Positions 16,813-30,415 of a stretch of 64,000 nucleotides of DNA are shown one piece after another; the stretch's first letter is position 1, and each line of letters opens with the position of its first letter. The notes below the pieces were generated by a model. It was given only the letters and a program-made list of their open reading frames with translations, made no database searches and was not told where the DNA came from. Made by a program: the position numbers and the translations under genes. This DNA is from Rhododendron vialii (taxonomy: Eukaryota; Streptophyta; Magnoliopsida; Ericales; Ericaceae), in the NCBI RefSeq assembly GCF_030253575.1, contig NC_080557.1:48715501-48779500 (forward strand), read 5' to 3'.

Positions 16813-19800
16813 TTACGGACTTGAAAATCCATGCAAGGACGAAGAAGCTGGGCTCTGTTCTGAGTTCTTGGCCAACTTTGCTTGTATGAGCTTGTCCAAG
16901 ATGGGGGGTTCCAAGGGAATTGGATCAAGACATCGCTCCGCAGCAGCAACAATCACCTGCTCAACAAAATAATCCCATGCTTATCATCCTTTGTGGTGCA
17001 GTATTGTGAGGGAGAAGGGGAAAGGGAAGTCGTACAAGGGCAACAACCCTAATTACTAAAAGGCCTCAAAAACTGTCAATTCTATTCATTCCAGGTTGAC
17101 AAATACACACTCTCAAAGCCTCTTGTTTACAGGCTAATAACCTAATAAAAATAGGAAACTAGACATTGTGATACATATGGGAAACCTGACAACAATAAGG
17201 AACTTAATACTACAAGGAAATCAACTCATAAACCATAATTAAAAGCAGGAACTGGATCCTCCACGATCCATCTAGATGGTCCAGTTTCAGCCCATTATGG
17301 TACCTTTCCGAGTTCATTTTGCTGATACGGATTGTTCACGTTTTAGAGCTCGTCGAAAACTTTAACCACGCAAAATATCACATTGATCGGATATTATTTG
17401 ATATGATTTCGGAACCCATTATCTTTAAAAGAACGAGTTCCAATCCAGTGTAGTTTGTAATCTATTTGAACATCCACAAAAAAAGAACAGAATGTAGTTC
17501 ACGGTCACTAATGGTTCCAAGAAATTCAAGTGAAATTAACCATCGCACTTGAATTTCTTTCTTGCTAATTGCAGGCCTTATAGCAGATGAAGAGGATCTC
17601 GATTCGCAAAACTAGATGTCACATTCAACCAAATTGAACTCCAAGATCAAACATTTTCAGATGGTGCACAATCGTAAACTTAATTCTAGTACCTCATCGA
17701 GTAGGAAATCAATGGCAGCTTCGTCTTCAGCAGTTTCCTTTAAAGTGGTCCTCAGGAACTGAATGTCCAGCTGTATTTGCTGGAATCCACTACGGTTAAA
17801 GGTCTGGAGTCGGACAAACTCTTGTAAACTCTTCAGGCAAAATTTTACGATTGTTGTTACCACTGACTCCTGCAATTTGCAGGCACTCGCATTTTAGATA
17901 GTTCAAAATTCAAATAAAAGTACCACATTTTATACCAGCAGCAAATACGAAACCTGCGTATGTTCAACTTTTGTGAAAATTTCCATTTTTTGCTTAAACA
18001 ACTTCGCTAGATGGGTCTCCAGAAGCTGGCTCCTGCCCCTTTGGGTATTTGACCGGATTATTCTATCATCTCGTAATGGATTGCTGCGTGAAGACGTCGT
18101 GCTTCCATTGCTGTCCGTTCGATGATGTTTACGATGAATCCCTTGAGGTAAAATTTGCTTAACTTCGGTTCCTATTGCTTCCAACTAGCAGACAAGACAT
18201 GCAAAGAATCACATTGAAAATAAGTTTCTTAGAAACTCAGATATTGAGATGAAATTTTCTCCATTCAAGAGATCAAAACCTTACATGAATACAAAACTTA
18301 CCTCTTGAAGAAACAGATCAACGAACATGTGAACTTCTCTCGGTTCTTTGTGCTGGAAAAAAAAAAAAGCAAAATAAAAATCAACTTACTACAGGAGAAT
18401 TCAGTGTTAGAGTACAGCTAAACTCAGTAATGTCCTTCCATTATCACGAATAAATTGTTGTGCCGTGCTGACCTTGACCCAATTTGGTGTTGTAAACCTC
18501 TTCCTTAGGAGAACTGATATCTTTTGAGTTCTCATATTGATATACTGAATAAAAAAGAAAGGTCAAATTATTCACAGGTCATATGGGTAATTTCAACCAA
18601 ACGACATAACTGGATTCAGAGAAAATGAAAATGCTCGAAGTAAATAAATCCAAGATGTCAACTTACTTATATCACAGAAAAGAAGATAACATACTAATGC
18701 AATATATTTTGTGTCTCTTCATTAACTTCAATCGTACAATGTGGACATACTTATTAATCATCAATTCTTTTATGCAAACACGAAGTAAACATTTATTAAT
18801 TTAGCAAGAGACTGATAATGTCATTATCAGAATACCTAAGCCAGGTTTTTCAAGAAACCTGTAAAGTTAACAGTTGAACTAGTATTTGTGTTAGGTCCAT
18901 AAGTGATCCCACGTTTTGTAAGATGCACGATTTCGATAAAAGTAGGGACTAAATCCAAGTGTGGTGCCCAACGTGTGAGAGAAGAGGCTCTGAATACAGC
19001 GTCCATGGTTTTGGATTTAACGATCACCTTTCAACATCCTAACCCAACCTAATTGGAAGAGGAAGGCTCAAATTTAAGTGCTTGCGCTTGAATTCTAGAT
19101 CGCTGAGCGTTCTACAAATAAAAATCTTCCAGGAATTGGAACGTCAAACAATTTATCTGATATCTCTCGAAGGCACCTCCTCATTGGGCAATTTTTTCAT
19201 GCAGACTGAAAACGATTGTCAAACTCAAAAGAACACTACCTGAAATCATTGAAGAAAGGCAAGGATTGGAAAAAACAGAATATCCATTTTAACTGGTTGA
19301 CATACAAAAGAATAGAGCCAATGATAAATTTCAGTAGTCATAATATATGGGGGAAAAAATAGATGTTCTGATGCAGAAGAGTTAGTTCTAAACGAAATTC
19401 AAAGAAATGATGCTTCGCATGATGGCAGCACACTCCTGAGAAAAATAGTGGATTCAGGCGAGTGAGCACAGAATGATAAAAAGGTATTAAGAGAACTTTT
19501 TGCATTTGTCTAAAGAGAATTTCACAAATCAGGATCTAGCATACATACAAGGTGCAAAAACTTTTCACCGGCTGACCGAAATATTCGACAAATTTCTGCA
19601 GGAACAAAAGCAGGACCATATTCGTAGCCTCGAGCACCACCAGCAGAAAAAGAGGCAGCTATTTCCTGGCAAATTGAAGATCAAAGTAGGCTCCTCAGGC
19701 TATGAAAAGCACACTGATGCATAAAACTCAATAAACAACATGATTGGAAACAATAATGAGCAACCCACCTCTGTAATTCTTGGGATGGCACTTTGTTCGA

Positions 19801-22800
19801 TGAAAACAGAAAGTTGAGCTAGCACAACAAGAAGCCCAGATATAATTTTTTCCTTCTGTGTTCCCTCTGTCAAACCTTGATCTTGACCAGTTGAATTGAT
19901 CTTTCCAGAAAGCAAGAGGAAGTGATTGTCAAGTTTTCTGAAAAAATCTTGAAATCCTTCCTGCACCCAGTCATTAAGTAAAGCTCTCAACTTCACCAGC
20001 AGTCCTAGGTCATCATCAAGGAGTTGGCGGAAGTCCTGTGAACAGATATAACAAGGGTCGAAAGGTCAAAAGAAGGTAGCATTACAATAAGCAACTTCAA
20101 CTTGTAATCCAATCCTTGTTTAACATGGTTAAAAAAATTTAAAAAAAGGCTTCAACAAAAAGATATCAACAACAAAATTTGACAGGAAAATGTAATTAAA
20201 TCACTAAATAATCAATATTAAAGTTTGTTACCGGGAAGAGAGAATTACTGTATTAGAAGGTAATATACAAAGGTAAGCTCCGCCTTTCGCAGGACTGGTC
20301 TGTCGAACTCAGGATAAGCTAGTTTAGAACATTAGGACAAGTTATCAAATTTTTCCAACAGAATGATTTGGTTTAATTCTTGCTCCATAATCCACAAACT
20401 TCCTGAACACTTCCAAAGGATCATCAATTCTAAATCTCTAAATAAACCATAAAAGATCCAAATGCCTAATAGTTTGCAGTTTTGAGTTTCTAGTTGCATT
20501 GGTCCACCGATGTTGTCCTTTCTTTAGCCAACGACCCTATACTCCATCATGTTTCACTTATTTCTTACTATACACCCCAACAAAATGAGGAAGGAAAAAG
20601 GGAAAAGAAAAAGCTCTTCAGACTGATAAAGCTGGGGATTAGAAACACAATCGTACAATGTCTACATACGATGTTTTTGTAGACCATTCACTCATTGGGG
20701 AAGCACCATTTGCACAAAAATAGTACTAGCTTAAGAAATACTGTAAAATTATCACCACCCAAAGCACCCTTATAACCAGAAATGAAAGCACAAAAAGCAC
20801 CAAATATGTGATAAGAAGTTTTTAAATGTGAAATTACTGGAACTGAATTTCAGTCATAAGAAGTATTTGTGGTGAAATGACAGCATTCGTAAATCTGACC
20901 ATTGCCTACAAAATTAGCCCGGGTCCTTATTGATAACATAACCAGCAACAACTCCATACACATGTAGAGAGGACTAGTTTTAATGACAAGTTGATAACTC
21001 ATGGTTTACCTGTAGGACATCCATACTGCCTTCGGTTACTGCTTTTTTGCTAGCACCAAGGGCAGACTCCAAAGTATATTCTTCTTCTACTCCCTCCTTC
21101 GGTCTACATTGGACTTTTGTAAGGGCATCTGCCAGTTCAAACTTATCAGATATTCAAGGACTGGGATGTGGACTGTCATTTTTTTTTGTCCCCCTTTATC
21201 TTTGATAGTAATCTTTTTACATATTTAATGTTCTTCTGCCAAGTATCCACAAATTTAATCTTATAGAGTGGCTCGATTTTCTAAGGGTCTAGATTACTAT
21301 GTCAGTTCTTTTCAAGTTGCTGTACATAGTGGTATCTACTATCTATAACAAAAGGAAGCTTTAATATTAACAAGTCAACTTTCACACTTTAAAAAGTAAA
21401 ACAGTAAGAAGTACCTGAGATGGTAAGTAGCAGATGAGAAAATCTGCTATCAATGTACTGTTTGACTGCAACATGGGCAGCCTGGAACATACAAATTATA
21501 AGGGTACTTAGTTTATTTTCAACCGGATGGACACAAATTGCAGTAATCATGACCAACAAAATAAAAGGAAATGACAAGAAAACCTCTATAGAAAAAGCAG
21601 AGAGAGCAGCCTCGGGTAATACTTCATCCATCAAGAGCACATCAGTCCAAATTGCCTCTGCACAAAGAAGAATATTTTATCGTTAATCATATTCAACTTG
21701 CAGTTTGAGAAGGCATAATAATATGAATGGGATTTTTTCTTCCATAAATATATTCTCATCAAAGTCGGAGGAGAAATGCATCTGTGAATAGCATGTGAGA
21801 CAAAGGGAAGGTTGCCAACCAATATTTTGCTTAATGGGGCTAAGCATCAATAACGTCATGGACCTGGGTAACAACTACAGCAATGGGGTTTAGGGTATCT
21901 GCCCTAGGATGTCCCACAACAACAACAATATTTCTGAAGAACAGAATCAACAGAGCAAGCAGATTGCTTGATTCAGCCAGCTACCAATCATTAAAGACAC
22001 AGTCAATAAGTACCACATGACTCTTTGGAAATCCATGGAACAAAAAGAATTTAATATCTAACTTTAAGATCTTAAGGTGCAATGTACCAACTGTATGTAG
22101 CCATCAGGTGAGCTAGGGCGTCACGTTCAAACAGGCAATTCCCAACTTAAAGAATCATATATCGACTCAAAATCAAGTACCAAGTACATAGGGTAAAAAA
22201 ATGGTAATTGAAAGTGAAATCACTAAAAATTCTATCCATAGAATCTCAGTAAAGTAATGGAAGGCATTACAACTTACGAAGCATTCCCAACAGGTCTACC
22301 GAACGAATCTGTCTCCTGATTTGTTGTTGAGTGACCTCAAAGTTCCTAATGAATATGAACAAGACCAAGGTATTATTATCGCTTTAAAAGATGATTCAAG
22401 AGCACAGAACATATTGGAGAAAATGACTACAATAAAGTCATACTTAGTAACTAGGTTTTGTGCCAGTTTGATTAGTTGCTGCTCCGAATCAGGGAATATT
22501 ACTCGATAAGCACGGAGAGCTTCCACAAACTCATGAGTAGAAGCCTAAAAACAGAAACTAGTGGATAAGCAATGGTTCAAAAGCATGAATTAACTGCAGG
22601 CATGTGAAAAATAACTAACATATAATTAAGAACAGAAAAACTAAAACTAAACAAAAATTTAACCTTCCAATAAAAGTGAAAGGAACACATTTTTCAGAGA
22701 AACACAAAATCTGGTAGAACCACAGGACCAGCCTGCTCCCATATTAGTTATTTATCTGTATTCTTGTTTTCATCAGCTCCGATATTTGTCATTAGATGCT

Positions 22801-25800
22801 TATTACACTTGATACAAGCTCAATATAAAACTAAGCCGGAGATAATCCCCTCCAACTGCATAATGACTGGGAGTGGATTTGATATCAGGTTATCAGTCAA
22901 GAAACCTAACATTCAGAAAACGTTAAATTCAATCCTATCGCGGTAAGTGTTGGGAGTGGTTTTGATATCAGTCTATCAACAAAGATTAAATGAGAAACAG
23001 CTTCCTTGAGCATCACACAAGGTTCCCACCATACGACAAGTCACATAAATAGAGCTACGAGTACATGAAGAAGGTAAATGGATGAAAGCTGGAAAACAGA
23101 AGACTGGGACTACCACGTGGTTGGTTCAATGGGTAAGAACTTGGACTTCCTCACTCAATGCTTGGGTTCAAGTCTCGATATCTGCTTGGTGGGAACAAAC
23201 ATACTCTTCAGCGCTCATAGCATGCGGTGGGACCTTACCTTGGGCCCCAACATAAGTGCGGTGGGTTCCCCTGCAGATGGCTATGTGGTAGGGAGGGCAA
23301 TACTCCCTAACTGAAATGTGGAGTAGCCTACATCCATTTTATGTATGAAAAAAGAAGGGGGGGAAACTGGGACCCTCTACAAAATTCTGGAAAACCAGAA
23401 AAAGAATACCTAAGAAACAATATCCACAGTATAATTTAAGTTCTTTACAAATCTACACGTGTATATACCTAGGAAACAATATCCACAGTATAATTTAAGT
23501 TCTTTACAAATCTACACGTGTATCAAGAGAACTTGATTTATTGGAGTAATTTGATGTGTTTTGCAGGATACCTCGGGAAAAAGTAAATAAGCTGCTAATT
23601 TTCAGCTACTAGAACTTACCGATATATAGGTCTTACTTTGAAAAAAGAACGTAAATGCCATTTTGTGTTCACTGATGGCTTACCTGATGAGCAGTAGAAG
23701 GGACTGAATCAATAAAAATTTCCTGTTTAGAAGGTTCATCACAATCCACAGAAGCATTGCTTATATCTCTAGATTCAGGTCGGAGATCGTCAATGGATTG
23801 CTCTAACTTTTCAAGGAGTTTGGCCTTCAAGCTATCAACCTGAAAATGCATGGCCAAACTGTCACGGTCACCCATCAAAACATAAGTTGCATCAAAGAAT
23901 AAAATATGCAATACAAGTAACAATAAGCATGATTCACAAAAACCAGCAGAATACAAACCGGGAAGTCCAACTGCTTAAGAAGCATTGCAGCCTCAGCTCT
24001 TGCCTGTATGGATTCAGTATCTGAGAATAGCTTTCCCTACAAGGAAAAGAACCCGAGATTCAGCTTTCGATCCAGACAAAATTCTACTTCTTTTTCTCAT
24101 TTATCCCCTTTTACAGCTACATCATATGTTTTTCTCAAAAAACGGGAAGAATCAGTGGCTACGGCCATGGATTCTGCCAGTGCCAGCATATCATTTGAAG
24201 ACTCATCCTCCAATAATGAGAATCCTATTATTCTGAAATATTGATTGACCTAAAGTTGAAAGCATAAAGCAAACAGGCCTGAACACCAGGGGACATCAGA
24301 TCGTTCAGTTCACAGAACAATTAGACTTCAAGACTCATGTCAAAGCAATTTTGACCTTAGAAGATCATAAATTGATGGGTAAAGTGCAGGGTACAATTTA
24401 ACTTCGAGGCATAGCATCTTTTTCTCATGACCTGCCTGCAGAACTAAGACTTTAATTAATAGCTGGACCTGGAGGTCATTTTTCTGAACTGGCTTTACTT
24501 GTTAAATGTACTTGTCACTTCAAAAACTTAACAAGAGTTGAAGGGGTTAGAAGCCACTGGCTTGAAGAGTAAACGTTCTCCCTTCCCACTGTTGATAAGA
24601 ACCAGAACCAACAATTACTTACTCCCTCTATCCCATTTTAACCGTCCTTGTTCATATCTCTAAAGTCAACTAAATGAAACCAACTACAACTCCTCCCTCC
24701 CTAAAGCCATTGGCCATCAAGCATTTTCTAATCTCCTCAACCAATGCTTCTACTAGATACAATTTCTTGTCAAACTTTTCTCACGTTAATTTTGTTCACT
24801 GCTTGCTAGCGTATCCCCTTCATGGCCGTTAATCTTATATACTTCCTCGTCATATACTCACCTCGAAGAGATTAATCTACAATTCTACATACACTGGGAA
24901 ATAACAACGAAAGCAAAAGAGATGTAACCTGCAAGTTCTTCTTAATTATAGAAATTGCTTCTTCAGATGCTCTCTTACAATCCTGGAATGATGTGTTCCC
25001 ATATGCCTGGTGAAAGAGAATGAAGACTGACGTAAATGGTCTTCTGTGAACAACAATATTAGAAGAAAATTTTATATTGCAAAAGGAGAAAATGAGAAAG
25101 GGAATTAGAAGGGTGATAGGACCACGGAAAAGTACCTTAAAAATTGGCATTGCACCTGTATAATACTTGACTGCATCAGCATAAGCTTCTGATTTTATGC
25201 ACTTTCCAAGCCTAGAAGGTAGATCATATATGAACTGCTCTTTTCCACAGAAGATAAAACGGTGTAACTCATACACGGCCAAACATCAAAAATCACATAA
25301 TGAATAGAACTTAAAGTAAAACTATATCCATCAAATCGGAGACTCAACTGTCGAAAAGTATAAAAATAGTGAAGCTGTGAATATGCATATTAATAGGTTC
25401 CACCAAGTATAGCCATTTTCACCACCCACAATGAAAAATAAAAATAAAAAACAAAGTGGTTAAAACCATACTACTCACAAAGGAGTAGCTAAGACACATT
25501 CTCACATTGAAACTGATTGGATACACATCCACGTGGCAGGTGAAGAATTACTTCACTTCGATTCTTTTTACCAGAAGGAAAACCCCAGGTCCCTTGATAA
25601 GACAGATAGTAGGTCACAAATGGGTCGCAACGCTTAAATTTGTTGTGAAGTAGAAACAAGGCAACTATTATATTAGAGGTGCAGATACCAAGGGTTTAAG
25701 TCTTCACGTTATTACCTGGACTTTACGCAGAAGATTGCGAGTTCGATGCAATTTCTCTATATGCTCTCTCTTTTCAAAGAGAGAAGTATTCACCCCATCA

Positions 25801-27711
25801 CTTCGAGATTGCACAGATATTATCTGTAAAGACGATGAAGAAGATGTGACATCTTTCCTGATCTCTCCTTCTCTCTTAAATTCTTATATCAAAATTACGT
25901 GTTAATCAAACAACAGAAAGACATGTTTTCCAAACACCTTCTCAAGAAGCTGCTCCATATTTGATTCCATGCCCACAATGTTATTCTTCATCCTGGAATA
26001 CGATCAAACAACTGTTCATTGCCCATCTGAAAGAAGAAATACTTCCATCTAAACAGGGAAACATAATTATGAATTTCACAATTTCACAATTTCAGTGTTG
26101 TGGTCATAATAATGTATTCAGCACATCTAGATCTAGACACCAATTTCAAGCCTGTGAAATAAAGTGAGTATACTTAGTTAATTTTGAATGAATATTGGAC
26201 ATTGAGATTGAAATCCACATTCAAATGCAACTTCATGCCAAGGCCACTCTTTCTACAAGTTTAAATGTATGACTTATTGACTTTAGAACCGCTGACAAAT
26301 AAAAATAAAAGTTGGGAAAATATCTACCTCTTAATTGTATCTGTGGCACTTATAAACTTGTTGTAGTTTTCATACACTAACATTTGCAAGTCAGTGTCAA
26401 GATTTTTAATCTCAGCAGCCATCTCAACATGTCTCTGAAGCAGGTTCTCTAAATTTGACTTTTGTACCTACAGATTTAAGTGGAAAAGTGATTAAGACCA
26501 TTGAACCCACATTGGAACACTTAGGGTACATCCGGAAGATTGAAATTTGTTATGGCCTTCCCATTGCTAGAATGCAAAAGAATGGCAGGAGTTTCAGTCA
26601 GAAGAACACCATTTCTAGTACAACATAACAGAAACATAGGAAAGCATGATCAAAACATAAAAATGTAACTGTTTATTCACTGCAGTCCTAAATGAGATAA
26701 AGGAAATGTTTTGAGACGGCACTTAACAGCAAAATTAAGTCCTATGCATAGAATAACGAACCTAAATTCGGTATTCTCCAACCACAATGTACTGTTATTG
26801 CCATATCAACTAGAATATTAACATTTACATCTTTGTGTGCAAAACTCAGTGTCTATAACAATGTAGTTACTCATGTCAAATCACCCCATTCTCCCCTTAA
26901 AGGTTTTAAACTCGTAGCTAGATAAATTTATGGTGGTTAAATTCGGCAACATCAAATGGCCAGAAAAACCTTCTGCTAATGCAGCCAAAACAAACCCAGT
27001 CCCCACACCACCAAAAGCCCCTAAGGGCGGGTGCAACCCCTTTCATGAAGTCCTAACACATAAAGAGAAGGAAAAAAATACGCATACCTTGCTTCGTTTT
27101 TCACTACTCAATACATTCATATCCCACATTTCTTGAACAAATTAATGTACACATAGACACGCATGCAGGGAGATTCTTAAATGAGCTATGAATAACTAAA
27201 ATGGCAATAACAACTAAGCTGCAAAGTAAGAATTGTACGTAGGAGTTCTTTAAGAAGTTGTAAAGAACATAAAGCTGACCAAGAAATCACCCCAATTACG
27301 AGGCAATGACATACTCCACTAATTGAAGCATAAAACCTGACATGAAATCGACAATGTTATAGGAGCTAGGAAATATAGAATTGCCAATAAACAAAAAAAA
27401 AAGAGAGGATTGTTTAAATGTACAATAATCTCGCAGATCAAATACCAAGCAAATTCAAAGAGATAGGTAAAGCTCAAATCCGAGATTTCTATGTCAAATT
27501 GGTAGTATATAGTAATAAGTGTATTACGTACGAGGAGATTCATGTATTGTTCGGCGTCGAAAGAAGTGGTGTTGATGGTGTCAAGCGTGGCGTATCTGGA
27601 AGAAGTATTTGAGGGCATTGAAGGAGGAGGATCTGCGGAGTAGAAGCTCGACAACAGATCTCTCATTCTCTTGGCTTTGTCGTCCAACGGAGCACCACCA
27701 TCCACCTCCAT
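16813..27711 (-). CDS. VPS51: VPS51, tethering-complex subunit, 20 exons
   Basis: VPS51 is a subunit of the GARP/EARP tethers that dock endosome-derived vesicles at the trans-Golgi. Exons: 27532-27711, 26328-26467, 25938-25992, 25716-25823, 25136-25234, 24929-25006, 23959-24036, 23684-23839, 22444-22544, 22278-22345, 21584-21657, 21415-21481, 21010-21128, 19769-20035, 19549-19665, 18473-18544, 18302-18352, 17954-18184, 17693-17869, 16813-16956. Sum 2382 nt, 793 aa (family about 780). The N terminus (DDKAKRMRDLLSSFY, then a SFDAEQYMNLLV block) and the coiled-coil NLDTDLQMLVYENYNKFIS are characteristic. The C-terminal part keeps TDSNGSTTSSRSN and FNRSGFQQIQLDIQFL. Introns hold a SINE and a tandem duplication. 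It looks intact. Confidence 0.95.
23111..23365 (+). mobile_element. tRNA-derived SINE in VPS51 intron 8
   Basis: It begins with an A-box-like TGGTTCAATGGGTAAG and has a B-box-like GGGTTCAAGTCTCG near 23164. It ends in an A-rich stretch (TATGAAAAAAGAAG). The octamer ACTGGGAC flanks it at 23103-23110 and 23366-23373. It is about 255 bp and inserted antisense to the host gene. Confidence 0.72.
23406..23523. repeat. 59-bp tandem duplication
   Basis: Two direct head-to-tail copies (23406-23464 and 23465-23523) starting ATACCTARGAAACAATATCC differ at about one base. Probably a recent slippage or unequal-exchange event within VPS51 intron 8. Confidence 0.88.
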
Positions 27712-29328
27712 TCTCTCTCTCTCTCTCTCGATTTCTCGCCCGGCTCTTCGAATCTCGATCGGTACGAGTTCTTTGAGTCGGGATTTGGATCAAAACTTTA
27801 ACGCTAGTAGAAGAAACGAAGGAAAAAGTAGTGGAAAACAAATTTACGCAGGAAACCCAGTCAACAGATCTATCTCACTGGAATTTGGTTGGAGTTAGAG
27901 CAACTCTAACCAAGCTCTGTCTATAATGAGAAGAAATTTTGTATTTATTCTCTTATTTTTAATTTTATATTCTTTATATGAAATTTTGAAATGATTCGTA
28001 GTTTTTTTCAGAAATTTTGTCGCCAAGATAGATTACAAAATTACAACAAAAAAACAAACCTCTAGTTTTAAAAAGAAATAAAGATAAATTACAAAAAAAA
28101 ATCTCAATATAAAAAATTTGGGCATTATAGAACTTGGCTGAAGTTCTTCTATCAGCCGATGAGAGAAGACCCGCTTTATACAATTTTCAGATTCCAAAGC
28201 ATTTTTTCTTTTTTTATATTTTCCTTTTTTTGCATGTTAATAGATTAATCCATGTATACTATTACTATCATCATGTTATTCTTTTCTAGTTCAGTTTTAC
28301 AAAGAAAATTTTCATTCCCATTATTCACCCAAAAAATCATGTTCATTGCATAACCTGCATTCTATTACAACTAATCTGTGAAAACAAAATATTCAAAACA
28401 CCAAGACAGGGGGAAAAAATCATGTTTCAAAAACACTTGGTAGAAATACAATTAATAAAATTATGAGTTCCAATTATTTTACATGTCTTAAATTACAGGG
28501 GGCTTTTTTATTGGATTTTTAAAGGTGTAGAAAAATAGTTTTGGTGTATGAAAAATCACTCGAAAACTAAAATATATGTATCTAAAAGGTGTAACATTGT
28601 TTTGGGGTTGAAATTCTATGACATTCACGGGATGACTGTATTGTTTTTCTTAATAGTGGAGTAGTAGTGAAACACCTTAATAATTATACCTTTCCTCTTT
28701 TTTATTTTATTTTATAGTGCTTCAACTTATGTAAATTTATGTATTCCACTAACTAAAATAAATAGTTATTTTAAAAATTAGTATCTATTTTTTGAATTAA
28801 AAGTGACATATTACGAGAAAATGACACGTTTCGTAAAACAAAAAATAAGTACTTAAAAAATAAGAATATTAGCGGAACAACGCGTAACTAAACTATGTAT
28901 GAAAGGTGTAAAATTGAAGAAATAAGAGTGGGTTTGGATTACAAAATCAAGTGATTTATTTGTTTGTCTTATTTTTAAAAATTCGCATTAGTTTTTTTTG
29001 TCATTTTTGTGTGAGAAGTAAGAGAAATAGCGAGTAGTACTTAAAAATGAGTTTAATTATGATGGAAATCGTGTTAAGCCATGTATGACAGTCTGTAATC
29101 TTGAATCTGGACACCACTACGGAGAAGCATCGCTTGAATTAACTCACTGCCAAACAGGCTCTATTGACAGTCCAGCTGTCTTCAACAACGCGTCATCATC
29201 TGCATCAGCACAACACCGACGGACCCCCCTCAAGTTCCACCATACGGATATTTTTTTTATTTTAAAAAAAGAATAAAAAGTGCGTTATCTACCCCTTCCA
29301 ATTAGGTCAAACCCACCCCAATTTCGGC
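27712..29328. other. Intergenic: divergent VPS51 and bZIP upstream regions
   Basis: The VPS51 end holds a CT/GA-rich leader (27712-27735). The middle, 27.9-29.0 kb, is strongly AT-rich with no genes. No clear element is recognised. Confidence 0.5.
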
Positions 29329-29336
29329 TATATATA
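29329..29336 (+). promoter_or_regulatory. TATA box of the bZIP gene
   Basis: TATATATA in the context GGCTATATATACCCC lies about 35 bases before a pyrimidine-rich leader, which suits the core promoter. A possible leader intron runs 29396-29562 (CCTCT|gtaag ... tcgcag|GTAG). Confidence 0.6.
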
Positions 29337-29631
29337 CCCCATCATAGAGCAATCGTTGCCTTTTTTCCTCCAAGCTTTGGTTGCATCGCCCCTCTGTAAG
29401 TTTGCCCCTTTTCTTGTTTTCTTCTCTTTTGTTATTTCTTATGTTTTCGATTTATTCGTTTCTTTCAATTTAGTTAGTTTCTTCTTCTTCTTGTATTCCT
29501 CAATTTCTTATGTTGCTGATGAGTTGATTGCTTATGTTGGGTTGTTTTCTGTGGAATCGCAGGTAGTCTTTCTTCAAATCTAGTGTTTATTGTCATCAAC
29601 AGATTACACATCCATTCGATTTCTCCATTCT

Positions 29632-29674
29632 ATGACCTGGGTTTTTCCTTGATTCGATGATTTCATATTCTTAA
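29632..29674 (+). promoter_or_regulatory. Two short uORFs ahead of the SC-uORF
   Basis: ATG at 29632 codes MTWVFP and stops at 29652. ATG at 29657 codes MISYS and its TAA (29672-29674) overlaps the ATG of the next uORF as TAATG. Such short uORFs also precede the control uORF in S1 bZIP mRNAs. Their role here is inferred. Confidence 0.6.
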
Positions 29675-29754
29675 TGAGTTTTCTTATGCGCCGGATTCGG
29701 ATGCTGCACTCCTTCTCGGTTGTGTTTCTCTACTGGTTCTACGTGTTTTCATGA
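29674..29754 (+). CDS. Sucrose-control uORF (SC-uORF) of S1-group bZIP mRNA
   Basis: A 26-residue upstream frame in the leader. Its C terminus reads SFSVVFLYWFYVFS followed by stop, matching the conserved SC-peptide of Arabidopsis bZIP11-type mRNAs. In that family sucrose makes the nascent peptide stall the ribosome and lowers translation of the main frame. It starts ATGAGT, ends TCATGA and lies 223 bases before the main ATG. The N-terminal part is divergent, as is usual. The frame is too short for ordinary gene callers. Confidence 0.9.
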   Translation: MSFLMRRIRMLHSFSVVFLYWFYVFS

Positions 29755-29977
29755 ATTAAATCACTTTCACATTTAGTATTTCTTGTTATTTTTGGAATCC
29801 CAATTCTATTTTGCCCTATTCTGAAAACCCTAACACCCAATTTCCCCTTTGGCCTGGAAAGAGAAAACTTCAAACGCCCAATTTTCCTTTGATCCAAGAA
29901 GAGGAAATTTCGAATAACCTTTTGGAATTTCAAGCTTAAGAGAAACCAACCGTTTATTAATTGCCAAAGATAGATAG

Positions 29978-30415
29978 ATGGATTCAGTGAAACAGACGGC
30001 AAGTTCAGGATCCGATGGGAATAAGCGGTACGCGGGGGTGGACGACAGGAAAAGGAAGAGGATGAAATCCAACAGGGAATCAGCTAGGAGGTCCCGTATG
30101 AGGAAGCAGCAGCATGTGGAAGGTCTGATTAGTCAAGTGACCCAGCTGCAAAACGAGAACAGGCTCATTGAGGAGAAGATCAATAGCGTTGCCAATGTCT
30201 ACGTTGGGATTGCATCTCAGAACAATGTCATGAGAGCTCAGCTTGCCGAATTGACTGATCGGCTTCGTGCACTGAATACGGTTCTCCAGATTGCGGAGGA
30301 AGTTGTTGGGTACACAGTGGACATCCCTGAAATTCCAGATGCTTTGCTGGAACCATGGCAGCTCCCCTGTCCAATGCAGACAGTTGCTGCTCCTTCAAGC
30401 ATGTTTCGGTGCTGA
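29978..30415 (+). CDS. S1-group bZIP transcription factor (bZIP53/bZIP11-like)
   Basis: A single-exon 145-aa basic leucine zipper protein. The basic region is KRKRMKSNRESARRSRMRK, with the invariant N32 and R40 at N-x7-R spacing. The zipper follows over about residues 50-105 (LISQVTQLQNENRL ... LTDRLRALNTVLQ). The C terminus ETS-like tail DIPEIPDALLEPWQLPCPMQ and the final MFRC match the bZIP53 type. These factors heterodimerise with group C bZIPs at G-box/ACGT sites in low-energy, seed and amino-acid metabolism programmes. The conserved SC-uORF upstream supports the S1 assignment and sugar control of translation. The exact Arabidopsis counterpart cannot be fixed here. Confidence 0.92.
   Translation: MDSVKQTASSGSDGNKRYAGVDDRKRKRMKSNRESARRSRMRKQQHVEGLISQVTQLQNENRLIEEKINSVANVYVGIASQNNVMRAQLAELTDRLRALNTVLQIAEEVVGYTVDIPEIPDALLEPWQLPCPMQTVAAPSSMFRC

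Noticed and set aside
24626-24880. Possible second Stowaway starting CTCCCTCTATCCCATTTTAA
   Set aside because: A left-end-like sequence is present but no matching right end or TA partner could be identified.
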